Shown piece after piece: positions 1 through 8,850 of a DNA stretch of 64,000 bases. Made by a program: the position numbers and the translations under genes. The notes beneath the pieces are model-generated. The model was not told the DNA's origin, did not search any database, and was given only the letters and a program-made list of their open reading frames with translations. The stretch is from the NCBI GenBank assembly GCA_905215505.1, contig CAJMPU010000012.1, positions 6,276 to 70,275 on the forward strand, given 5' to 3'. How positions within the stretch are numbered: the stretch's first letter is position 1; each line of letters opens with the position of its first letter. The stretch is from an uncultured bacterium. Lineage in GTDB: Bacteria; Actinomycetota; Coriobacteriia; Coriobacteriales; Coriobacteriaceae.

Positions 1-1044
1 GCCGTGGGCGATGCCGCGCCGGTGCATGAACTGGCGCGGCAGATGCCGCCGCGGCTCTCGGCGTCCGCCTATGTGGGAACGCCGCTCGATGCCACCTATG
101 GCGGCTCGGCGTTTTATGGCATCTACCTGACGGTTCGCACAGGCGACGGCTTCGCGCGCTCGGGCGACCCCGCCTCGGTGGTGGGCGTGCTGGCTATCGT
201 TGCCGAGCCCGACGTGCTGACGCATGAGGAGCGGACGCTTGCCGATGCCATCGTGAGCGAAGGCGAGCTGGCGCTCGACCGCGCCCGCGCCATGGAGGCC
301 CGCGAGGAGGCGGCGGTGCTCGCCAAAAACGAACAGCTGCGCGCCAACCTGCTGCGCTCCATCTCGCATGATCTGCGCACGCCGCTTACCAGTATTTCGG
401 GTAATGCCGACGTGCTGCTCGACCAGGGCTCGACCGGCACCGCCGTGCTCGATGCCCAGACGCGCCGCGGCCTGCTTCTATCCATTCGCTCGGATGCGCT
501 GTGGCTCAACGCCACCGTCGAGAATCTGCTCGCCATCACCAAGCTCGAGGGCGGAGGCATGCGTCTGTCGACTACGCTCGAGCTCATGGACGATATCGTC
601 GAGGAGGCGCTGCGCCACGTGAACCCTGCCGTGCGCGAGCACGACCTTAAGGTGGTGGCGTGCGATGAGCCGGCGCTCGTCAACGTCGATGCACGCCTGA
701 TGGTGCAGCTGGTGGTCAATCTGGTGAACAACGCCATCACCTATACGCCCGCGGGCTCGCATATCATGATTTCGATTAGCGTCGACGATGGACGCGTGGC
801 GTGCTCGGTGGCCGATGATGGTCCGGGCATCGCACCCGAGGATCGCGAGCGGATCTTCGAGTCGTTCTATACCGCCAACCATGGTCTGGCCGACAGCCAC
901 CGCAGCGTTGGCCTGGGTCTTTCGCTCTGCCGTTCCATTGCGTTGGCACATGGCGGTAGCATAGAGGTTGCCGCGGCGGACCCGCACGGTTCGGTCTTTA
1001 CGATTGAACTTCCCGCCGCCGACGTTTCGTTTGATAAGGAGTAG
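1..1044 (+). CDS. kdpD: KdpD-type sensor histidine kinase, C-terminal part (5' end outside window)
   Basis: This is the 3' part of a sensor kinase gene; the frame is open to the first base, so the start lies upstream. The visible ~347 residues hold the end of a GAF-like domain, a HisKA dimerisation helix with the phospho-acceptor motif SISHDLRTPLTSI at about residue 120, and a HATPase domain with an N box (NLVNNAITYTP), DDGPGI (G1) and GLGLSLC (G2). It should autophosphorylate and pass phosphate to the response regulator that starts 4 bases after its stop. The H-box and the partner's OmpR-type architecture fit KdpD/KdpE, which control the Kdp K+ ATPase; kdpFABC would be expected upstream. The KdpD identity is inferred because the sensory N-terminus is not visible. 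Confidence 0.82.
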   Translation, partial: AVGDAAPVHELARQMPPRLSASAYVGTPLDATYGGSAFYGIYLTVRTGDGFARSGDPASVVGVLAIVAEPDVLTHEERTLADAIVSEGELALDRARAMEAREEAAVLAKNEQLRANLLRSISHDLRTPLTSISGNADVLLDQGSTGTAVLDAQTRRGLLLSIRSDALWLNATVENLLAITKLEGGGMRLSTTLELMDDIVEEALRHVNPAVREHDLKVVACDEPALVNVDARLMVQLVVNLVNNAITYTPAGSHIMISISVDDGRVACSVADDGPGIAPEDRERIFESFYTANHGLADSHRSVGLGLSLCRSIALAHGGSIEVAAADPHGSVFTIELPAADVSFDKE

Positions 1045-1048
1045 CGCT

Positions 1049-1762
1049 GTGCCGAACTCTGCCGTAAAACCGCTCATCTTGGTCGTTGAGGACGACCCCG
1101 CCGTTCGCAATCTTATTGTTGCCGCGCTCGAGGCGCACGGCTTGCGCCATATGGCTGTGGAGACCGCCCATGCCGCCATCGCCGCCGCCTCATCGCAGGC
1201 GCCGAGCATTGTGCTGCTCGATCTGGGCCTGCCCGATATGGACGGCGTCAAGGTGGTGGAGTCGGTGCGCGCATGGTCGGGCATGCCGATTATCGTGGTC
1301 TCGGCGCGCAGCGAGGATGCGGACAAAATCCGCGCGCTCGATGCCGGTGCCGACGACTATCTGACCAAGCCGTTTTCGGTCGAGGAACTGCTCGCGCGCA
1401 TTCGCACGACGCTCAGGCGCCTTTCGTATGCGCAGACGGGCGGCGTTGTCTCCGAGGGCTCGTTCGATACCGGTGAGCTGCATATCGATTTTGATGCCGG
1501 CATCGCCACGATGGATGGCGAGGAACTGCATCTGACGCCGATCGAGTATAAGCTCTTGTGCTTGCTGGCGCACAACGCCGACAAGGTGCTCACGCACCAG
1601 TTTATCCTGCACGAGATTTGGGGCACGGCGACCAAGAGCGACCTGGCGAGCCTGCGTGTCTTTATGGGCACGTTGCGTAAGAAGATCGAGTCCGACCCCG
1701 CGCATCCGCGCTATATCCAGACGCACGTGGGTATCGGCTATCGCCTGGTCATCCAAGGCTAG
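1049..1762 (+). CDS. kdpE: KdpE-type OmpR-family response regulator
   Basis: This is a 237-residue two-component response regulator. The receiver domain has the acidic pair (VVEDDP), the phospho-Asp in LLDLGLPDMDG, a conserved Ser (VVSARS) and Lys (LTKPFS); a winged-helix output domain follows, with LTPIEYKLL and a C-terminal HVGIGYRL typical of OmpR/PhoB proteins. I chose the GTG start at 1049 because it has AAGGAG 8 bases upstream, overlapping the end of kdpD, and puts the receiver at the right place; the open frame upstream is only read-through. It is co-transcribed with the kinase and should bind promoters such as kdpF. A strong nested hairpin follows the gene. Confidence 0.85.
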   Translation: MPNSAVKPLILVVEDDPAVRNLIVAALEAHGLRHMAVETAHAAIAAASSQAPSIVLLDLGLPDMDGVKVVESVRAWSGMPIIVVSARSEDADKIRALDAGADDYLTKPFSVEELLARIRTTLRRLSYAQTGGVVSEGSFDTGELHIDFDAGIATMDGEELHLTPIEYKLLCLLAHNADKVLTHQFILHEIWGTATKSDLASLRVFMGTLRKKIESDPAHPRYIQTHVGIGYRLVIQG

Positions 1763-1787
1763 ATCGCCAACCACCATCCTAATATGA

Positions 1788-1852
1788 GTTGCGGTGAAAT
1801 ACGGTCTTAATTTGCCTAATTCCAGGCAAAACAGTCCGTATTCCACCGCAAC
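1788..1852. terminator. Nested hairpin between convergent kdpE and rlmKL
   Basis: A 17-base arm GTTGCGGTGAAATACGG (1788-1804) pairs with 1836-1852 with one mismatch, and a second stem TTTGCCT/AGGCAAA lies inside its loop. It sits between the stop codons of two convergent genes and is followed on the + strand by TTTGTTATTT. It probably terminates both, although the elaborate nested form is more than a terminator needs. Confidence 0.6.
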
Positions 1853-1856
1853 TTTG

Positions 1857-4424
1857 TTATTTGCCCTTGGGCTTGCTGGCGTAGAACTTCTTCTTTTTGG
1901 GCTTGCCGGCAGGGGAGGGTTTGCCAGCAAAGTTGGACTTGCCGTTGCCGGCCTGCGCGTGCGCGGGCGCCGTTGCGCGAGGCTTGCGGGCTTCGGGGTT
2001 GCGCAACTCCTCGGTTCGCTCGGCAATCTCCTCGGCGCTAAAGCCGACCTCGGCCATGGCGTCCTCGATGGGCAGGCGGCGGACGATATAGCAGTGGTGC
2101 ACCTTCTGGTTGCGCGCGAAGTCCTCGGGGATGGTCTGTGCCGTAATGTCCTCCAGCACTACGCCCGCGCGGGCGAGCTTGCGCGTCTCGGGGCGGAAGC
2201 CGCGCAGGTTGCAGCTAAAGATGGCGTGGCCGCCCTGCGCGAGCAGGCGCGATACGCCAGCCAAAAGCTCAACATGGTCGCGTTGAACATCCCAGGTGCG
2301 GCGGCCCATCTTGGACGAGTTCGAAAACGTGGGCGGGTCGACAAAGATCAGGTCCCAGCGGTTGCGCGTCTGACGCTGGTCGCGAATCCAGGCGAGCACG
2401 TCGTCGCGCACAAAGTGATGCTGCGGGCCCACAAAGCCGTTCTGACGCATATTGCGCTCGGCCCAGTCCAGATAGGTGTTCGAGAGGTCAACCGTCACGG
2501 TCTCCTCGACGCCGCCGTCTGCCGCATAGCAGGTGGCAGTGCCGGTGTAGGCAAACAGGTTGAGGAAGCGGCGCGCCTGCTTGGCGTGCTCGCGCACTAG
2601 GTTGCGGGTGACGCGGTGGTCCAGGAAGATGCCCACATCCAGATAGTCGTCAAAGTTGACGGCAAAGGTGAGCCCGCCCTCCTCGATGAGCGGGAGGCGA
2701 CGGCGCGCGATGTTGGCGCGCTCGCCCGGGCCGCCCTTGCCGGCGCCCTGCTTGCCGTACTGCGAGCCGCCGCGCGAACGCATGCGGGCCTTGGCGTGCA
2801 CGTGCTCGGCCGGAACATCCAGGATGCGCGGCGCGATGGCCAAGATGTCGAGCATGCGGGCCTGGGCCAGCGCAGGATCGATGGTCTTGGGTGCGGCATA
2901 TTCGGCGATGACGAGCCAGCGGCCCGGCGTCTGCGGGCAGCCCTCGTACAGGTCGATGGCGGCGGAGTAGTCGGGCAGGTCGGCATCGTAGACGCGGTAG
3001 CAGCTCACGCCCTCGCGCTTTGCCCATTTGCGACGCAGGCGGGCGTTCTTGCGCAGGCGGTTGGCGAACTGCTCAGACTCGGGGATGAGCACGGGCAGCG
3101 GCTTGCCGTCGCCCAGGTCGAGCGTGGCGGCAGGTTCGGGCATGGCAGAAGCTGCGGCCTCATCGTTGACTTCGTTGGCATCCGCAACCTCGGCCTCGGC
3201 ATCCGCGCTGGTCGCAGCCTCAAACGCTGCGGCGGCGTGGTCGAGCGAGGGCCAAACCTCGATAGTCGCCTCTTCGTTGTTGGGCATGACGGCAATGGAG
3301 CGCGCGGGCTCGGCATGGAGCGCGCGGGCCATAAGGCCATCGCGGGTGAGGGCGGCGACCGGCGCGGCGGTAAGCTCGGGCGCGCGACGCAGCTCGCCGA
3401 CCAGCGTCATGGCGTCATGCATAAGCGACAGCGGTGTCTCGGTCGTATCCGCGACGAGGGCGGCACCGGCGACGGCGCCCGCGTGGTCCAGTACGGTGGC
3501 AGATTTTGCGCCGCAAAAATCGACAAAGCGCTTGTAGCCGGCGCACTTGACCATGCGCTCGGCGGTCTTGCGGGCGGCGGGGTCGATGTCCACGGCCACG
3601 ATGCGCGCCTGGCGCTCGCGTGCTGCCGCCTCGCGCTCACGTGCCTCGGCAAGCAGCTGCTCCCATAGGGCGGCATCGTGCAGCTGCCAGCCCTCAAAGC
3701 CCCAGCGCTCGCGTGCAGCTCCCGGGGCGCGGTCGGTCAGAATGTTCACGGCCTCCAGCAACAGGCCACCACCGGCGCACGAGGCGTCGATCAGCGTGGG
3801 CAGGGCCTCGTTTTCGTAGTCGTCGGCCGTCAGCTCGCGCTCGCACAGCGCGGTCCAGCCAACCTGTGCCAGCACCAGGGCGGCGTAGTCCGGGCGCAGC
3901 ACGTGCGCGCCCTCGCCGGCTCGAGTCGCGGCGGGCGGCAGGCGCTTGAACAGCGGGTCGCCCGAAAGGTCCAGGCTTATGCTCGCACGGCGCTGGCGTA
4001 GCGAAAGCAGCAGGTGGACATCGGGGTCGGCAGCATCGACATCGGCGCGACGGCCCGTGGTCTCGGCCAGGCGATCGCACAATGCGTCCTTGGCGCGCAG
4101 GGCAGAGAAGCGCGTGTTGCGCAGCTGCTCGGTCACACCACGGGCAGTGATGGCAATGGTGGCGCCGCGGCGGACGATGTTTTCCCAGGCAATGTCGTAA
4201 ACGGCATCGTACAGCTCGTCGGCATCCTGTGCCTCAAAGCGTCCGAGCACCACAAACACGCGGCTGGCCAGGCGCGACCACAGGCACGCGCGATAGCCCT
4301 GCTCAAGCTCGCCCTCAAACGTAGCGCGGCCCTTCAGGCGGCGGACATGCGAAAGCCCGAGCCGCTTGAGCTCGTCGGCGAGTGCGGATTCAAAGCCCTC
4401 CGGGCAGCTTGCATAAAATTCCAT
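1857..4424 (-). CDS. rlmKL: RlmKL-type bifunctional 23S rRNA methyltransferase (RlmL half degenerate)
   Basis: This 855-residue protein has the RlmL-RlmK fusion layout. It has an N-terminal ferredoxin-like/THUMP region (1-170), a first methyltransferase fold (about 175-400), an Ala/Glu-rich linker (about 400-440), the RlmK methyltransferase (about 445-810) and a Lys-rich tail. The RlmK half is intact: NLFAYTGTATC (motif I), TVDLSNTYLDWAERN and VDPPTFSNSSKM match E. coli RlmK, which makes m7G2069 in 23S rRNA. In the RlmL half the SAM motif reads DASCAGGG instead of DPMCGSG, and where NPPYGER should be there is ADTTETPLS, so m2G2445 activity is doubtful. The start at 4424 gives MEFYASCPEG with an AGAGGT ribosome site; the frame extends further upstream without support. 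Confidence 0.85.
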   Translation of the reverse strand: MEFYASCPEGFESALADELKRLGLSHVRRLKGRATFEGELEQGYRACLWSRLASRVFVVLGRFEAQDADELYDAVYDIAWENIVRRGATIAITARGVTEQLRNTRFSALRAKDALCDRLAETTGRRADVDAADPDVHLLLSLRQRRASISLDLSGDPLFKRLPPAATRAGEGAHVLRPDYAALVLAQVGWTALCERELTADDYENEALPTLIDASCAGGGLLLEAVNILTDRAPGAARERWGFEGWQLHDAALWEQLLAEAREREAAARERQARIVAVDIDPAARKTAERMVKCAGYKRFVDFCGAKSATVLDHAGAVAGAALVADTTETPLSLMHDAMTLVGELRRAPELTAAPVAALTRDGLMARALHAEPARSIAVMPNNEEATIEVWPSLDHAAAAFEAATSADAEAEVADANEVNDEAAASAMPEPAATLDLGDGKPLPVLIPESEQFANRLRKNARLRRKWAKREGVSCYRVYDADLPDYSAAIDLYEGCPQTPGRWLVIAEYAAPKTIDPALAQARMLDILAIAPRILDVPAEHVHAKARMRSRGGSQYGKQGAGKGGPGERANIARRRLPLIEEGGLTFAVNFDDYLDVGIFLDHRVTRNLVREHAKQARRFLNLFAYTGTATCYAADGGVEETVTVDLSNTYLDWAERNMRQNGFVGPQHHFVRDDVLAWIRDQRQTRNRWDLIFVDPPTFSNSSKMGRRTWDVQRDHVELLAGVSRLLAQGGHAIFSCNLRGFRPETRKLARAGVVLEDITAQTIPEDFARNQKVHHCYIVRRLPIEDAMAEVGFSAEEIAERTEELRNPEARKPRATAPAHAQAGNGKSNFAGKPSPAGKPKKKKFYASKPKGK

Positions 4425-4499
4425 GGGTGACCTCTCTGGTTGCGTCGCTCCATTATATGATGGATGCTTCGTTTGCCATCGCCCTCGAAAGGAACCCAT

Positions 4500-5327
4500 A
4501 TGATTGATGCGTGCCCCGATTCCGCCGTGCTCTTTTTTGACGTGGACGGCACGCTGACGTCGTTCGATCCCGACGATATGACCGATAAGGACTTCAATGC
4601 AGTCCATCCGTCGAAGGCTGTTGTCGATGCATTTGGTCGACTGCGCAATGCGGGTCACCGGGCATTTATCTGCACGGGTCGCCCCTTGTGGCTGATTGCC
4701 GATGGCCTGCGTGCACTGAACCCGGCGGGTATCGTTGCCATGGCGGGGGCGACGCTCGAGGTCGAGGGCCGCGTGGTGCATGAGGACTGCTTTGACGAGG
4801 ACGTTATCGCGGAGCTCGCGCGTCGTATTACTGTGGCGGGCGGCGAGGCGTTGTTCGAGACGAACGGTGCCACCTATTCACTTGAGCCAGTTGGTGTCGA
4901 ACAGTCATTTCTGCTAGGCGCCGGCGTGGTGCACGGCGTTGATCAGATGCGCGTCGATGGCCGCTTGCGCGTAGGCAAGGTGTGCATTAACGCGTGCGAC
5001 CTGGCTCGCGTAGCCAACGATGATGGCTTTATCGATCGCGAGTTTGAGCTGTGCAACACCGGTGGCCAGAATCGCGAGCTGAGCCCCAAAGGCATCGACA
5101 AGGGCTTGGGCGTGGCGCGAGCGCTGGAGTATCTGGGCCGCACTGGCAATGCGCGCACCTTTGGCTTTGGCGATTCCGGCAACGACCTGGGCATGCTCGC
5201 CGCCGTCGAGACGGCCGTGGCCATGGGCAACGCCATGCCCGAGGTCAAGGCGCTCGCCGACTATGTGACCGACGACGTCGAGCACGACGGCACCGTCACG
5301 GCGATGCAGCATTTTGGGTTGATCTAG
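4500..5327 (+). CDS. HAD-superfamily (Cof-type, IIB) phosphatase
   Basis: A 275-residue HAD hydrolase. The nucleophile motif FFDVDGTLT gives Asp14 and Asp16, motif II is in ICTGRP, and the C-terminal metal motif is GFGDSGNDLGML; a large cap between them matches the C2B/Cof type acting on sugar phosphates or flavin/pyridoxal phosphates. The substrate cannot be told from sequence. The ATG at 4500 follows GAAAGGA by 7 bases; it is divergent from rlmKL, so the short gap at 4425-4499 must hold both promoters. The last codons run into a structured intergenic element. Confidence 0.85.
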   Translation: MIDACPDSAVLFFDVDGTLTSFDPDDMTDKDFNAVHPSKAVVDAFGRLRNAGHRAFICTGRPLWLIADGLRALNPAGIVAMAGATLEVEGRVVHEDCFDEDVIAELARRITVAGGEALFETNGATYSLEPVGVEQSFLLGAGVVHGVDQMRVDGRLRVGKVCINACDLARVANDDGFIDREFELCNTGGQNRELSPKGIDKGLGVARALEYLGRTGNARTFGFGDSGNDLGMLAAVETAVAMGNAMPEVKALADYVTDDVEHDGTVTAMQHFGLI

Positions 5328-5450
5328 CGCTGCGCGCGTCCCAGCCACCGCATCTCGCCGTTCAAGCCGTCGCTCGCGTACCAAAGTACGCATCGCTCCT
5401 CTTTCACGGCGACCTGCGGCACCTGGAACACGCTCGCTGACGTTTGCTCA
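5328..5450. repeat. Structured intergenic element, diverged copy (D)
   Basis: Directly after the HAD stop codon, CCGCATCTCGCCGTTCAA (5348-5365) pairs with TTTCACGGCGACCTGCGG (5402-5419), leaving the same TC/GA internal mismatch as the copies at 48216 and 63810. The apical hairpin here is GCGTAC-CAAA-GTACGC instead of GACCAGAAGGTC. A downstream GCTGACGTTTGCTCAA tail resembles GCTGACTTATGCTCAA after the copy at 48216. Structure is read by eye. Confidence 0.5.
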
Positions 5451-5616
5451 AACTGAGACTTTCTACTTTTGCATGCTCAATCGATTTATCAATCCAAACA
5501 CTGAGGTGTTTATACCGTTCGCCGAGAAGATAAAAAACCGCAGTTCACGCCTTGATAAACGTAGGTAAAGTGTTTAGCAGTTTAACGCCCATGTGCAAGC
5601 GAAAGGAATCAGGCAG

Positions 5617-6321
5617 ATGGCAATCAAGGTGTTCGCTGACGGTGCAAACCTCGAGGGCATGCTCGACATGTACGAGAACGGCAACGTTCAGGGCTTCACA
5701 ACCAACCCGTCCCTTATGAAGAAGGGCGGCGTGACGGATTACCGCGCATTTGCCAAGGAGGTCCTGGCCCACATCACCGATGTGTCCGTGTCGTTTGAGG
5801 TCTTTGCCGACGACGTCGAGACCATGGAGGTCGAGGCCCGCGAGATTGCTGCCTGGGCCGAGAACGTCTACGTCAAGATTCCGTGCGTGACCACCAAGGG
5901 CGAGTCCACCGCCGAGCTGGTGCACAAGCTTTCGGCCGACGGCATCAAGGTCAACGTCACCACCATCTTTACGCCTACGCAGGTCGACGAGATGGTCGAG
6001 GCCGTTGACGCCGAGACGCCGTCCATCATCTCGCTCTTTGCCGGTCGCATCGCCGACACCGGCGTCGATCCCATTCCGTTTATGACGGAGTCGGTCAAGA
6101 AGGCCGTCGCCAAGCCCAACTGCGAGGTCCTGTGGGCGTCTACGCGTGAGCTTATCAATATTTACCAGGCGGAAGGATGCGGTTGCCAGATCATCACGGT
6201 GCCCAACAGCATCCTGGCCAAGCGCAAGAACATCGGCCGTGATCCGTACGAGGTCTCGCTCGACACCGTGCGCGGCTTTGCCAAGGATATCGCCGCTTTG
6301 GGCTTCCATATCTTGCCGTAA
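5617..6321 (+). CDS. tal: Transaldolase / fructose-6-phosphate aldolase family
   Basis: A 234-residue short-type transaldolase (TalC/FSA-like length). The TIM-barrel motifs GFTTNPSLM near residue 30, Schiff-base Lys87 in VYVKIP and FAGRIADTG are present. It should move dihydroxyacetone units between sugar phosphates in the non-oxidative pentose phosphate pathway, or act as a fructose-6-phosphate aldolase. I chose ATG 5617 because GAAAGGA lies 9 bases upstream; the frame opens 24 bases earlier. It appears monocistronic, with a 289-base upstream gap occupied by element D and AT-rich sequence including an AAACAC-TGAG-GTGTTT hairpin (5496-5511). Eighteen bases at its 3' end recur downstream at 6457. 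Confidence 0.88.
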   Translation: MAIKVFADGANLEGMLDMYENGNVQGFTTNPSLMKKGGVTDYRAFAKEVLAHITDVSVSFEVFADDVETMEVEAREIAAWAENVYVKIPCVTTKGESTAELVHKLSADGIKVNVTTIFTPTQVDEMVEAVDAETPSIISLFAGRIADTGVDPIPFMTESVKKAVAKPNCEVLWASTRELINIYQAEGCGCQIITVPNSILAKRKNIGRDPYEVSLDTVRGFAKDIAALGFHILP

Positions 6322-6352
6322 CGCGAACACTGGCTGCGCCGCGGGTTGTTCG

Positions 6353-6422
6353 CCCCGGCCTTTCCTTTCCCTATCGCTCACGCGCTTCGCGAGGGTCGCG
6401 CTAGGTAAAGGAAAGGCCGGGG
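6353..6422. repeat. Long inverted repeat after tal
   Basis: The left arm CCCCGGCCTTTCCTTT plus CCCTA pairs with TAGGTAAAGGAAAGGCCGGGG, about 20 base pairs, with a further small stem (GCGCTTCGCG-like) in the loop. It is far stronger than a usual terminator and lacks a T-run. Confidence 0.6.
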
Positions 6423-6456
6423 CTGCCGACACGAGCTTGCCGGCAAGTTAGCACTC

Positions 6457-6474
6457 GGCTTCCATATCCTGCCG
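6457..6474 (+). repeat. Duplicated fragment of the tal 3' end
   Basis: GGCTTCCATATCCTGCCG repeats tal bases 6301-6318 with one T-to-C difference, 156 bases further on and beyond the tal stop codon and the long hairpin. It may be the displaced original end of tal or a target duplication. Confidence 0.55.
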
Positions 6475-6559
6475 CGGGCAAAGGTACCCCCGCCTGCGAC
6501 GTGCAAAATTGAGAGTATTCAGCAAGGTAAAGGTTTTTACCAGCTGGCTGAAGCACGGA

Positions 6560-6602
6560 ACAGCCCCCGTTTTGGCTCTGACGACGCTAAAACGGGGGCT
6601 GT
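6560..6602. terminator. Terminator hairpin between convergent tal and tex
   Basis: ACAGCCCCCGTTTT pairs perfectly with AAAACGGGGGCTGT (14 bp) around a 15-base loop, followed on the + strand by TTGTGACTTTATT. It lies between two convergent genes and probably stops transcription from either side. Confidence 0.65.
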
Positions 6603-6702
6603 TTGTGACTTTATTGCCTCTGAGGGGCGTTCGGAGCGGCGGAAATTGCAGAATACTCGCGATTTTGCACGCTGCTACAGGGGGTACCCTTGCTTTGGCG
6701 GT

Positions 6703-8850
6703 TTATTTCCCCTGCACCATGGTGAGCGAGATCTTCTTGCGGTCGCGATCGACCTTTTCGACCCACACCTTGACCGTGTCGCCGACGCGCACCACGTCGC
6801 TTGGGTGCTTGACGAAGCGGTTGGCCAGTTTGGAGATGTGCACGAGGCCGTCCTGATGCACGCCCACGTCGACGAAGGCGCCAAAGTCGACGACGTTGCG
6901 CACCGTGCCCTTGAGCTCCATGCCGGGCTCCAGGTCGTCGATGGAAAGCGCCGAGCGGCTAAAGACAACCTCGGGAGCGTCGTCTCGCGGGTCGCGGCCG
7001 GGCTTCTTGAGCTCGTTGACAATGTCGATGAGCGTGAGGGTACCGCAGTCCAGGTCGCTTGCCAGCGTCGAGATGCTGCCCAGGCGGCGCTCGATGTCGG
7101 GCACGCCGCCGCGGCTGAGCTCGCTTGCCGCAACGCCGGCGCGCTCCAGGACGGCCGTGGCCACCTCGTAGCTTTCGGGGTGGACGCTTGTCGCGTCGAG
7201 CGGGTTCTTGCCGCCGCTGATGCGCAGGAAACCTGCGGCGTTGAGGTACGCCTTGGGTCCCAGCTTGGGGACCTTCTTGAGCTGGCGGCGATCGGTAAAG
7301 GCGCCGTTTTCCTCGCGGTAGGCCACGATGTTTTTGGCTACGCTTGGCGTAATGCCCGACACATAGCCCAGCAGGCTCGCGCTCGCGGTGTTCACGTCGA
7401 CGCCCACACGGTTGACGACGTCCTCCACCACGTGGCCCAGGGTGCGCGAGAGCTCGGCCTGGTCAAGGTCGTGCTGGTACTGGCCCACGCCGATGGACTG
7501 GGGAGGAATCTTGACGAGCTCTGCCAGCGGGTCTTGCAGGCGGCGGCCCAGGCTCATGGCGCCACGCACGGTGACGTCCAAATCGGGATATTCCTGGCTG
7601 GCGAGCTCGGAAGCGGAGTACACCGACGCGCCAGCTTCGTTGACAATGGTGTAGCGAAGGCTGGGCGCCTGCTCGGCAATGAACTCCGAGACGACTTCCT
7701 CGGTCTCGCGGCTGGCGGTGCCGTTGCCGATGACGATGGTGTTGACGCCATCCTTCTTGACGAGGCGGGCGAGCTCGCGCTTGGTGCCGGCGACGTCGTG
7801 GCGCGGTTTGGTGGGGTAGACCACGACATGGTCGAGCAGCTTGCCGGTCTCGTCCATGACGGCGACCTTGCAGCCGGTACGGTAGCCCGGGTCGAGCGCG
7901 AGCACGCGGGCGCCGCGCACGGGGCGCGCCGAGAGCAAGCCCTCGAGATTCTTGGCAAAGACGTTGATGGCCTCGGTCTGGGCGCGAACGGTGAGCTTGG
8001 CGCGGGCCTCGCGCTCCAGCGAGGGGGCCATGAGGCGCTTGTAGCCGTCGGCGATGGCGGCATCGAAGACGGGAGCAAACACGCCCTGGCGTCGGGGCCA
8101 ACGGCTGCCAAGGCGTGCCGTGGCAGCAGCGCCGTCGACGTTCACGCGTACGCGGAGCTTGCCCTCGCGCTCGCCGCGGTCGATCGCCAGCACGCGGTGG
8201 TTGGGGATGCGGCGCAAGGGCTCATCATAGCTGTAGTACGGCTCGTAGGGAGTCTTCTCGGCGGGGTCGGTAGCCTCGACGACGATATCGGCGGTGTTTT
8301 GCGTAAAGGCGCGCAGGTCGGCGACGTTCTCGGGGTCCTCGGCCACCGTCTCGGCCACGATGTCCGCGGCGCCGGCGAGCGCCTTCTCGGGCGTGTCGAA
8401 GCCAGCCTCCTCGTTGACGTATGCCGCGGCGGCGTCGAGCGCGCTGCCCTTGGCCGAAGCCTGCATGATGATCATGTTGGCGAGCGGCTCCAGGCCTGCC
8501 TCGCGGGCCTTCTGCGCGCGGGTCATGCGCTTTTTGCGGTAGGGCTTGTAGAGGTCCTCGACACGCTGGAGCTGCGTGGCCTCGCGAATCTGCTGCTCGA
8601 GTTCGGGCGTGAGCTTGCCCTGGGCGTCGATGAGCAAGATAACGTCTTCCTTGCGCTGCTCAAGATTGCGCAGGTAGGACAGGCGCTCGTCGAGCGCGCG
8701 CAGGGCAACGTCGTCCATGCCGCCCGTTGCCTCCTTGCGGTAGCGCGAGATAAAGGGGATGGTGTTGCCCTCGTCGATGAGCTTGACGGCTGCCTCGATG
8801 TTGGCGGCCTTAAGGTTGAGCTCGCAGGCGAGCTGGGCGATAAGATCCAT
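6703..8850 (-). CDS. tex: Tex-family RNA-binding transcription accessory protein
   Basis: This 715-residue protein has the whole Tex architecture. It has an N-terminal Tex helical domain (ISRYRKEATGGMDD near residue 30), a YqgF/RNase H-like domain (LALDPGYRTGCKVAVMDETGKLLD), tandem helix-hairpin-helix segments (SLLGYVSGITPSVAKNIV, LKKVPKLGPKAYLNAAGFL) and a C-terminal S1 domain (GTVRNVVDFGAFVDVGVHQDG). Tex proteins bind nucleic acid and affect transcription and toxin gene expression in some pathogens; the exact job is not settled. The start at 8850 has AAGGAG 4 bases upstream. It is a single-gene unit with its own upstream region. Confidence 0.93.
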   Translation of the reverse strand: MDLIAQLACELNLKAANIEAAVKLIDEGNTIPFISRYRKEATGGMDDVALRALDERLSYLRNLEQRKEDVILLIDAQGKLTPELEQQIREATQLQRVEDLYKPYRKKRMTRAQKAREAGLEPLANMIIMQASAKGSALDAAAAYVNEEAGFDTPEKALAGAADIVAETVAEDPENVADLRAFTQNTADIVVEATDPAEKTPYEPYYSYDEPLRRIPNHRVLAIDRGEREGKLRVRVNVDGAAATARLGSRWPRRQGVFAPVFDAAIADGYKRLMAPSLEREARAKLTVRAQTEAINVFAKNLEGLLSARPVRGARVLALDPGYRTGCKVAVMDETGKLLDHVVVYPTKPRHDVAGTKRELARLVKKDGVNTIVIGNGTASRETEEVVSEFIAEQAPSLRYTIVNEAGASVYSASELASQEYPDLDVTVRGAMSLGRRLQDPLAELVKIPPQSIGVGQYQHDLDQAELSRTLGHVVEDVVNRVGVDVNTASASLLGYVSGITPSVAKNIVAYREENGAFTDRRQLKKVPKLGPKAYLNAAGFLRISGGKNPLDATSVHPESYEVATAVLERAGVAASELSRGGVPDIERRLGSISTLASDLDCGTLTLIDIVNELKKPGRDPRDDAPEVVFSRSALSIDDLEPGMELKGTVRNVVDFGAFVDVGVHQDGLVHISKLANRFVKHPSDVVRVGDTVKVWVEKVDRDRKKISLTMVQGK

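Larger units (their letters stand above)
6322..6702. other. 381-base intergenic region between tal and tex
   Basis: It contains no credible gene. It holds a long hairpin (6353-6422), an 18-base near-copy of the tal 3' end (6457-6474) and a terminator-like hairpin (6560-6602). Confidence 0.6.
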
